Assembly (NCBI GenBank): GCA_030052745.1
Contig: JANBVO010000004.1
Span: 682,001 to 746,000 of the forward strand
Source of the DNA: Pleurostoma richardsiae
Taxonomy: Eukaryota; Ascomycota; Sordariomycetes; Calosphaeriales; Pleurostomataceae
Direction: 5' to 3'
DNA: 64,000 nucleotides
The notes under the pieces were generated by a model. That model was given only the letters and a program-made list of their open reading frames with translations, ran no database searches and was not told the DNA's origin. The position numbers and the translations under genes were made by a program. This document shows, piece after piece, positions 56,231 through 64,000 of this stretch. Position 1 is the first letter of the stretch. The number at the start of each line of letters is the position of its first letter.

Positions 56231-57801
56231 ATGTCCGCCTTCAAGGCAGAGTCATGGACGTGGTATGCGATCACATGGCTTGTCGTTGCGGCGAGAATGT
56301 AGGTGCTTGCCTGTCGCCCCGTCGAACCGTTCTCGTGGGTCGCATGCCAACGTTAAAGTGCCTTCCAGGGTCTCTCGAGTGCTTCTACGAGGGACGTGGA
56401 AAAAGCTGCAAAGTGACGATGCTCTTATGATGTTTGCGATGGTCAGTTGTGAGAACCCCGTGGAAACAGAGGAAGGCACATGAAGATGCTGCTGCTCCAG
56501 CCGTCTTGTCTCTGTCGTCATCAGAATAGATTTATTGACAACCCCTCTCCTGACAGGCGACAGACACGGTCTTGATGGTCAGCATAAATATCGTCGCTAC
56601 CACGAGCAGCAACCTCATCGACCCTAACGACCCAACCCCCCTTACCCCTGAGAACATCAAGGAAAGAGTGTTCGGCTCGAAGATGGTGTTAGTTGTTGAG
56701 CAGATGCAGATTCTCACGACCTGGTCGGTGAAGTGCTGTCTTCTGATTATGTACAACCGGCTGACGTTCGTGATTCCCTCTCCTGCGCGCAAAGTTTGTC
56801 CACGAGAAGTAACATTGTGGCAATAGGATGAGCCTGCGGCACAACCTGGCAGTCAAGATCGTAGCCGGATATGTCGCGGTCGGGTTTGTCGTCATGGAGA
56901 TCTTATACCTCGGAGTTTGGTGTAGACCATTCAGCGAGTACTGGGCTGTGCCCCCGGACAATGGTATGTACTTCTTCCTCCCTTAACCCCTTCGGCGACT
57001 CTTGGGGAATTCTTGAGTCTATTTCCGTCGTTATTGTGACTGTATGCACTAACAGCCCCTTTGTCCAATGCTCGGCTGCAACGAACCATCTGATTACGAA
57101 CGCCGTCCTGAACATATCCTCCGATATCATGATCATTCTGATACCCATGCCGCTCCTCATAAACTCTCAGATCCTTCCGAAGAAGAAGGCGATGCTGTTC
57201 GGCGTATTTGCCATAGGAGCGTTCACTGTAAGGCCCCTTAGCGAACACCCAATCATGGCCATTCAAGTGTTCTCGACATGCAGAAGACTGACTGTTCCGG
57301 GGGCGCCAGATCCTCTCGGCCATTCTGAACAAGTTCTACTCCTTCAATGACCCTTTCGGCACTGACTGGGTTTTCTGGTACATCCGCGAATCGTCTACTG
57401 CGCTCATCTGCGCCAATCTGGCGCACATATGGACGCTCCTGCGCCGGGTCTTGCATCTGAAGTCATTTATAGAGAAGTCATCGAATCAGCGCTCCGGACC
57501 TGCATCGGGTTTCCGATCCAACTTCAGCCGCGCACAGGGCTCTGTCGGCAGAGACGAGGTCTCGCTCGAGCGGTCTGGCAGCCAGGACTGGATCAACAGG
57601 GACGACTCCATTCCGCTCAAGATATACCAGCGCCAGGAGGTGGAGGTCCGTACCTATGCGGTGGGATCGGATGATGAACATGTCTCTAGCAGTGGAGCGC
57701 CCTCGACGACGAAAGTGACGTTCCATAGTGGCTCGAGGGATGAGGAGACGGCCTCGGAAGCGAGCACGGGCGGGATTGTCAAAGTTACACACGGGATATA
57801 A
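56231..57801 (+). CDS. Fungal rhodopsin-domain integral membrane protein
   Basis: Six exons (56231-56298, 56369-56441, 56557-56765, 56827-56967, 57056-57227, 57310-57801) give about 384 residues. Several hydrophobic helices are seen in MSAFKAESWTWYAITWLVVA, VLMVSINIVATT, YVAVGFVVMEILYLGVW, IMIILIPMPLLI and LFGVFAIGAFTILSAIL. The intervening pieces WKKLQSDDALMMFAM, GSKMVLVVEQMQILTTWSVK, CSAATNHLITNAVLNISSDI and NDPFGTDWVFWYIRESSTAL are typical of the large fungal family with a rhodopsin-like domain (related to the Pth11 class). The tail is disordered and Ser-rich. Ligand and role are unknown. The exon 4/5 junction is the least certain: GTATGT at 56964 breaks the frame, so I used the weaker GTACTT at 56968. 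Confidence 0.78.
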
Positions 57802-59434
57802 CGGGATTGTAAAAGTGTATCATACGGATAGAGAGTCAACTGCAAAGACTGGCTATTCGCGTGCCTATTGTGACAAGGTCCGCAGACACTGGTGTGAGCA
57901 CGCCGGCAGCAGTGCTCTCCGGTTCGCGAGAGAGGAACTCTTCGATGACGGATATTGGGATAGGCATGCTGGCTGTTGTAGGCCGAGCCTCGATGGTGGG
58001 ATTCAAGCCATGGCCCTTGCTCGCAGCGCGAAGAAAGCATGTCTTTGGAGAGGCTAGGCGAGAAGGAGACCTAGGAAAGTAAACGAAACTTAATAAATAG
58101 GTATCTTAGTATTTAATCGACTAATTGGTTGTATTAAACCAAGACTAAGTACCCAGCATGTCATGTCGTATGCCACCTGCCAACAGGTGCCAACTCTCCC
58201 TCAACCACATATGGGCTTGCTGAAATCGATGTTTGAACATCACAAAGCCCCTGGTGTCGCGCAAAGTACCGGCTTTGCAAGCGTGCGATCACGGCATCCT
58301 CCGCCTAGTCTGTACTACAGTGAGATCTAGCTATCCCTTTGCTCATGGCCTTCCGACTTGGAACCGCGCTCTTGGAAGTTCAAGCGAGCTATATCAACGG
58401 CAACGGACATCATCCTGTCCATCCAAGCGGCCTGGGAGAGATGTTGCACTGTCGATAGTCTTGGCTGGATGAGTTACTATGGGACCCTTCGTTATAGTGA
58501 GACTTCGATGGCGTGAAGTCACGGTCTTTGCGCCATAGCCAGCGAGGACACCTCCAATCTCCTGCTGGGGGCATCCCCCCATCACTGGATGCCTCCTTAT
58601 ACCCAGTGGAAGGCAGCTCATCTCCACATGATGTATGTCGCTGGAGAGCTAGCTTGATACTGCAGGCAATGCGCATAGTTGTACGCCTTGTCGACTTTGC
58701 GCTTCTCGCTCGGGAGTGAGACGCTCCGATCAGTAATCTGGCATCCCGATTCCCTTATGCTAGGTAGTCTAGTTCCATGCACCCTCGATTTTGAAGCATG
58801 CATGCTACCGCAGTATCAGTCATGAGCGGCGACAACTTTGCATAGGCCGCAGAAGCAGTCATGTTCTCTCTGCCTGTAAGTGAGAGAGAGATCCCCGAAC
58901 CCCCTATCGACTAGTCTAGAGTTGACTAACACCGACTGCATAGCTACCACACCCGACCCATTTGCTGTCAGACTTCTTTCCTAATGCGGAAATAAAGAGA
59001 CTACACGAAGGAAACGGGCCAGCCTGTCTGAGGTCTACGTGTAGAGATGGCTGCCTCGTCTTGCCAGCGACGAAAACCGAAAAAGACCTGCATAATCAGC
59101 CGCCCCATTGGACTGGTGTCAGGATCCAGATCTGCGTATTCCATCTCGACTTCGTTTTGAGCTTGGGGCTCGCTGAGTAAGGTAGACGCATAGGGTCTGT
59201 TCCTTTTGCCTCTTCGAGGGCACCATTTCCCTCATTGAACATAACCTAGGCTTTTAGGCAGGTCTAAGATCGGGTCCGAGAGAGGCGTCCTTGCGGTGGA
59301 ACAGAAGTATAAAGAGCATCATGAACCTCCATGGCCTTGAAAAGTTATCCAGAGACAAGCCAGACAAAATCGAGACAGCCCTACCAACATCGGCCTCCCC
59401 ATCTCCGAGCATCTAACCTTACACTACAGCAACC
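57802..59434. other. Intergenic region before the alcohol dehydrogenase gene
   Basis: About 1.6 kb without a convincing gene. An AT-rich patch lies at about 58080-58150. A TATA-like box at 59308-59314 belongs to the dehydrogenase promoter. Confidence 0.5.
59308..59314 (+). promoter_or_regulatory. TATA box of the alcohol dehydrogenase gene
   Basis: TATAAAG, 127 bp before the ATG at 59435, in a context (AGAAGTATAAAGAGCATC) free of upstream ATG codons. Suggests an inducible, TATA-type promoter. Confidence 0.5.
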
Positions 59435-60640
59435 ATGGCCTCCGCGGAATTTGCCGGGAAGGAATACACCGTCTACCGCACCATCAACGGCGCCATAACC
59501 GCCGCCCCAGCCAAGCTCCCCGCCCTCGGCCCCAAGGACGTCCTCCTCCGCGTCACCCACTCGGGCGTCTGCTACACCGACCTGGAGTTCAGCCGGGCCG
59601 GCGCGCCCCTGGCCCTGGGCCACGAGGGCGCCGGCGTCGTCGAGGCCGTCGGCAGCGACGTGACCGCCCTGAGGCCGGGCGACCGCGCCGGCGGCGGCTT
59701 CCACCGCGCCAGCTGCGGTCGCTGCGCGTACTGCCTCTCGGGGCGGGACATCCTGTGCCACGAGCGCGTCATCTACGGCGAGGGCGACTTCGACAACGGC
59801 TCCTTCGCGCCCTTCTACGTCGGGAAGGAGACGTACCTGCACCGCATCCCCGACGGGATGGGCAGCGCCGAGGCGGCGCCGCTGCAGTGCGCCGGGGCGA
59901 CGGTGTACGCCGCGCTCGCGGGGACGGTGGGGTGGGGGCCGCCCGGGGGACGGCGGGTGGGCGTCGTGGGGATCGGGGGGCTGGGCCACCTGGCCGTGCA
60001 GTTCGCGGCCAAGATGGGCGCCGAGGTCGTCGTGTTCAGCTCCTCGGCCGACAAGGAGAGCGAGGCGCGCGGGCTGGGCGCCGCGGAGTTCGTGCTGATG
60101 GCCGAGCCGGACAAGGTGCGGGCGCCGGTGCAGACGCTGGTCATTGCTGGGAATAGGTACCCTGACTGGTCCAAGTGAGTAGTGCACTTCCTCGACTGTT
60201 CTTGTGGTGTAAGCTAGGACGGAGACGGGTGCTGACCGGTTGCCGCACCAGGTTCATGGTCAAGGAAGTGCTCGCCAGGGACGGCACCATCATTCCCCTG
60301 TCTGCCCCTGTCTCGGGCCCATTATCTCTCCCGTAAGTGTGCATCGTAACCACTCTCATCAACCCAGTACAGTCTGGCCATCCGAGGGGAAGAGTGGCTG
60401 ACGAAATCATTGATGCCAACAACAAACAGGGCTGACCGAATGTTCTGGGACATGTTCCACGTCCACTCCAGCCTGGTAGCCTCGAGGCAGGTCCACGACG
60501 ACATGCTGGAATTCGCCGCGCTGCACGGCGTCAAACCCGTCCTCGAGGTGTACAAGCACGAGGGCCCTGAAACCATCACGGAGATCTTCGAGAGGCTGAA
60601 GGCTGGGAAGGTGCGATATAGAGCAGTCCTGGAGTTCTAG
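59435..60640 (+). CDS. Zinc-dependent alcohol dehydrogenase (MDR family)
   Basis: Exons 59435-60174, 60252-60332 and 60430-60640 give 343 residues. The catalytic zinc ligands are C46 (SGVCYTD), H63 and E64 (GHEGAG), and C151 (QCAGATVY). The structural zinc loop has C94, C97, C100 and C108. A Rossmann nucleotide-binding motif GIGGLG lies in VGVVGIGGLGHLAVQFAAK. The third exon carries FHVHSSLVASRQVHDDMLEF, with the C-terminal fold. Members oxidise or reduce alcohols and aldehydes with NAD(P)H; the substrate is unknown. Exon 1 is very GC-rich at third positions, which creates long antisense open frames. Its neighbours are accessory genes, so it may be catabolic. Confidence 0.92.
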
Positions 60641-61272
60641 GCGTTATCGGAGAGCCACCAGTTGTGGCTTCGTTCGGAGGGAGAGGTCACTATACAAGAT
60701 ACGCGTACGAAGATGAGGTTGGTGGCGGCTTTCAAGCCTCTCTCTTGACATAGAAGTACGAAGAGCATGCAGGACCCAAGTTAAGCGAACCGACTTTGCT
60801 TGCGCTTGGGGTATAATTGCAGACGTTTGAGGGAGACATAACCCAGAATGTTGTAAGCGTTCTTCTTTCGATCGTGCTTTGTTCAGATGTCATAGCTGCG
60901 AGTGAGCTGGACCCGAACATGGGCTAGAATTTTTTTTCTGCCATCCAGAGATTACCAATATCGGTATGAAGTTGCTGTTCTTAAGTACATCATGAGGGAG
61001 CGTGAGAAGCTTAGTTCGCACCGTAAGTAGAGCGCTCTCGAGTCGTCCGAGCACGATATTCCGTGAGATAAGAGAGCGTATGGCGGTGAGTGCACTCAAT
61101 CCGTCAATATATCCGTTTCTCAAGGCCCGTCCGTCGACCGCATCCGTATGCGGTCGATATCCTACAATCCTTCATCCTCCTTACCCCCTTTTCTCTTTCC
61201 CCCAATCCAGTCTCCACCAACTCCCTTCCTGATTACATTAAACATTGCAGTAAATCGAGATAAATACAGTTT
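60641..61272. other. Convergent 3' region of dehydrogenase and WSC genes
   Basis: About 630 bp of 3' flanks. A pyrimidine-rich tract on the plus strand at about 61160-61230 is the 3' side of the minus-strand WSC gene. No gene. Confidence 0.5.
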
Positions 61273-63573
61273 CTACCAGCCGGTGCCCCAGCTGCCGCAC
61301 TTGCCCGACCCGCTGACGCCCTTGTTCTGCGACAGGCAGTCGGTGTACTGGGCCGAGCACTTGCTGCTGGCGGTGCTGTAGCTGTCGGTCCAGTAGGTGC
61401 GCTTGTTCGGCGCCTTGGCCCAGTCGAAGTAGTTGCCGGTGGTACTGCCGCGGCGCCTGAACCACGAGGACCAGGACGAGGACGAGGACGAGGACGACTT
61501 CCCGCTGCCGCTGCTTCCGCCGCTGTTGCTCTTGCAGCCCTCGGCGTACGTCGCCACGCAGTTGTCGTACTGCGCCTTGCAAGCGTCGGCGCAGGCGTTG
61601 GGCACCGAGGGGCGCGGGTACGAGCCGCACTTGCTGCTGTCCGAGTCGGTGTACAGTTTGAACTGGTTGCCCTTGTTGAAGTCGTCCTTCAGGTCGTTGC
61701 ACGTCACGATGGGCAGCTCGATGCCGCCTACGGGGTTTCCTGTGCCGTAGCCCCAGACCCAGCTCGTGGGCTGCTGGCAGATGCCGGTGGCGGTGGGGAT
61801 AGGGCACTGGGTCGACGAGGTGGAAGTGCTCTTGGACGTGGTGGTGGCGGCCTTCGTGGTGGTGGCTGGCTTGGTGGTGACCCCCTTCGTGGTGGTAGTC
61901 GGCGCACACGCATAAACGGAGGTCGTCGTCGTCGCCGGCTTGCCACCCTTGGGTGCCCATTTGCTGAAGCAGTCCGACTTGGAGCACTTGCCCTTGCTTC
62001 CGCCAGCATTGCAATAGCTGTCGATATCGTCGCACCAACCGGCGTAGTCGAAACAGTCCATGGAACCTGGCCACCCGGCCTCCTTGAAGCATGCAGCGAT
62101 CTGCACCTTGCAGCTAGAGTGGCCGGTCTTGCAGCCAGAGACATCGTCAAAGTCGGGAATCTCGCTGCTGCACCACTTACCGCAGCCGTACTCGCACGTC
62201 GAAGGGACCGTGTAAGTAGCAGTGCACAGGGAAGAGGTAGTGGTCGAGGTCTGGCGCTTAGTAGTTGACGGCGAGGTGGTGGTCGTGCACGGAGTCGTAG
62301 TCGTATGCTGGGAGGATGTTGTCTTCGTGCTAGTGGTGCATGGCGTCGTAGTTGCATGCTTGGAAGTCGTTGTGCTGGTAGTGCAAGGCGTTGTGGTAGA
62401 TGAAGGCTTCGACGGCTTCGTGGTGGTGGTGCATGGAGTGGTGGTAGTTGTGGAGGAAACCACCGACGACGACGATACCACGGAAGATGATGAGGATGCG
62501 ACGGAAGAGGACGTTGAGCTTATGCTCTCGCTGGAACTGGAGGATACCACAGAGGATGACGAGGAGGTCTGGCTCTCAGTGGAGGATGTCGACGTGCTTG
62601 TAGCTGAGGACTGCGACTCGCTGTACGAGGTCGAGGTTGTCGAGATGGGCGGTGGCACGGTTGAAGACAGCGACGAAGACGTGGAGGAAGGGATAGAGGA
62701 CGAAGAGCTAGGGACGTATCCACACGGCTGCAGCGACTCGAGGTCCTTCGCAACGTAGAGGCTCAGGCGAGACGAGCCACCGCAGATCTCAGAGGAGTTG
62801 CCATTGCAGGGCATCGCGCACTCGGATGAGTCGACCTGGCTGGAGAAGTTGCCAACAACAACGCCGCACCAACATTCGCCTATTTCTCCAGTTAGCTATT
62901 AAAGCGTAGCAGGCGGAGAAGTCATGAGTCGACGCACCTCCATACTCGGTACCGGCGAAAGGGAAGCCGGCAGCTAAGCAGGCATTCAGACAAATCTCGG
63001 TCGTCGCGTTCGCAGAGTCGACATTGTCCATTGGGTAAGCAAGGGTACGGCCGGTAGAAGAGTCATCAGTGTAGCAGCCCAGAGGAACGTAGTCTGAGAG
63101 AGTCTGGTCCTCGGCAGGCAGGAAGGTGGTGTCTTGCCAGACAGAGAGAAGGTTGTTTCCACCGCAGGTTTCGGAGGAGTTACCCGTGCAAGGAAAGGTG
63201 CACTGAGAGTCGTCAACCTGAGGGCCGTTGACGGTCTGGCCACAGTAGCATTCGCCATAGTACTCAAGACCAGCGTAGCGGTAACCGTTGCCTTTTCCAC
63301 CAAACCAGTCAGTACGGGAATATGAGTCTGGGGAATTCCGACGGCAGGCAGCCTACCCTTGCACTCTGCGACACAGAGCTCCATGGTCATGTTCTGAGAG
63401 TCAAGATCGCTGCGGAAGCTGAGCGCCTCAGGGCTTCCCAGGTCCTGGTAGCATCCGGAGTAAACGAAGGGCTGGAAGGGCTCGGTGCAGACGGGAAGGT
63501 CGATGTTCCAGGCGTGAACATGCTGAACGAGTGCAAGGGCTGCAATAGCAGCAACCGACCTAAAGGCGGCCAT
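61273..63573 (-). CDS. Secreted double WSC-domain protein with Ser/Thr-rich stalk
   Basis: Minus-strand exons 63573-63357, 63291-62938 and 62879-61273 give 725 residues. The introns are 59-66 nt, and each splice restores a WSC motif (CKGNGYRYAGLEYYGECYCG and TEYGGECWCG). A signal peptide (about 21 residues, to HVHA) is followed by two WSC domains (about 36-125 and 138-235, conserved cysteines and C[FT]..PC.GNSSE.CGG), which bind carbohydrate or cell-wall glucan. The next roughly 130 residues are Ser/Thr-rich and heavily O-glycosylatable, with PCTT repeats. The remainder has cysteine-rich stretches (CDDIDSYCNAGGSKGKCSKS and similar) and an end CGSWGTGW. No transmembrane helix or GPI signal is seen, unlike Wsc sensors, so it is probably a secreted or wall-bound protein. 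No enzyme domain is seen. Confidence 0.88.
62265..62455 (-). repeat. Tandem PCTT-type repeats in the WSC protein stalk
   Basis: Four imperfect units of 15-17 residues, each with TTTPCTT, encoded in the Ser/Thr-rich stalk. Each unit carries one cysteine in an otherwise Ser/Thr/Lys sequence. Confidence 0.75.
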
Positions 63574-64000
63574 GTTTCAAGCGAGTGACTGGGAGTGCAA
63601 CTAACACTCCAGAAAACGAGGGTGAGGTGAAGAAAGGAGAAAAGCGAAGGACTGTGGATGTAAATCCAACACGTACAAGAAGATGACGGAGAGGGGAGCC
63701 CTACCGAGAGAACGAGAGCCGGATGGAGGGCAGCAGGACGAAGGCATCCTTATACCAGGACAGAAGAGCCAAGCCCATGCTTCCCGCCCGGCTCTCCATC
63801 CGGCTCTTCCAGGCTGCAGCTGGCCAGAGAGAACAAACCGGGGACAGGGGAGCGCCACAAAGCAGGGGCCGGCACAGGAAGGCTCACCTGAAGCCGGAGT
63901 CCATCCACGATGGCAGTCCGCTCGGACGTCAGATGGCCTCGTGGGGAACGGCAAAGGGCCTTGTCCGCTTAGCTCTTCGCTAAGCCTGGGCCCAGAAGAG
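63574..64000. other. Promoter region of the WSC gene, window edge
   Basis: About 430 bp upstream of the WSC start (minus strand). A TATAAGG on the minus strand (63748-63754) lies 175 bp before the ATG. The rest shows no gene. Confidence 0.45.
63748..63754 (-). promoter_or_regulatory. TATA-like element of the WSC gene
   Basis: TATAAGG on the minus strand, 175 bp before the WSC-protein ATG, in a GC-rich surrounding. Confidence 0.4.

Noticed and set aside
59381-60187. 268-codon minus-strand frame over the alcohol dehydrogenase
   Set aside because: It is a composition shadow of a GC-rich exon; the zinc-ligand motifs define the plus-strand gene.
62222-62758. 178-codon valine-rich frame opposite the WSC stalk
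   Set aside because: It is the complement of Ser/Thr codon repeats, so the Val/Glu/Asp composition is mechanical.

Overview
The window is a gene-rich stretch of a filamentous ascomycete genome (Pezizomycotina, most likely Sordariomycetes). Its genes carry short introns (about 50-110 nt, GTRNGT donors, CTRAY branch sites close to the acceptor). The single-copy genes are typical of the group (ING/PHD protein, BCAS3-like, DPM2, CWC22, DUS1, BNI4, RIX1, YPP1, TIP41, Aurora kinase, ATP23, PRO1, NIP7). Intergenic DNA carries the TACCTAGGTA and GTACGGAGTA type palindromes common in these fungi. The class-level placement is inference. All gene models below were built by hand from splice-site and reading-frame agreement; none is supported by transcripts.

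Layout. 1-6.3 kb: a four-exon gene for a predicted beta-helical (bactofilin-like) protein, an ING-PHD chromatin reader and a small NTF2/SnoaL-like protein. 6.3-22.4 kb: a housekeeping block with a BCAS3-type beta-propeller protein, DPM2 (dolichol-phosphate-mannose synthase subunit, minus strand, start codon alone in its first coding exon), the splicing factor CWC22 with a long RS tail, the tRNA dihydrouridine synthase DUS1 and the septin/PP1 adaptor BNI4 with a long leader. 22.4-27.8 kb: a 5.3 kb stretch with no convincing gene. 27.8-32.9 kb: a small carbohydrate-active locus with a Zn2Cys6 regulator, a secreted CE5 acetylxylan esterase/cutinase-like enzyme and a GPI-anchor-like GH16 protein. 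34.2-46.0 kb: a WW-domain protein, RIX1 and YPP1 (divergent), an unrecognised disordered nuclear-type protein with FKRR repeats, and TIP41. 46.7-53.7 kb: an orphan ORF, Aurora kinase, ATP23 and PRO1 (divergent), and NIP7. 53.7-64 kb: a sparser accessory end with a fungal rhodopsin-domain membrane protein, a zinc alcohol dehydrogenase and a secreted double-WSC-domain protein with a Ser/Thr-rich stalk.

Most genes are unrelated core functions (splicing, ribosome assembly, tRNA modification, glycosylation, TOR/PP2A signalling, mitosis, mitochondrial proteolysis, proline synthesis). The accessory parts (27.8-33 kb and 56-64 kb) encode secreted, membrane or catabolic proteins for substrate use and surface interaction. 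No RNA gene, transposon, CRISPR array or rRNA was recognised. The least explained items are the beta-helical protein at 926-1866, the FKRR-repeat protein at 42889-44670, the orphan at 46694-47470 and the gene-poor stretch at 22.4-27.8 kb.
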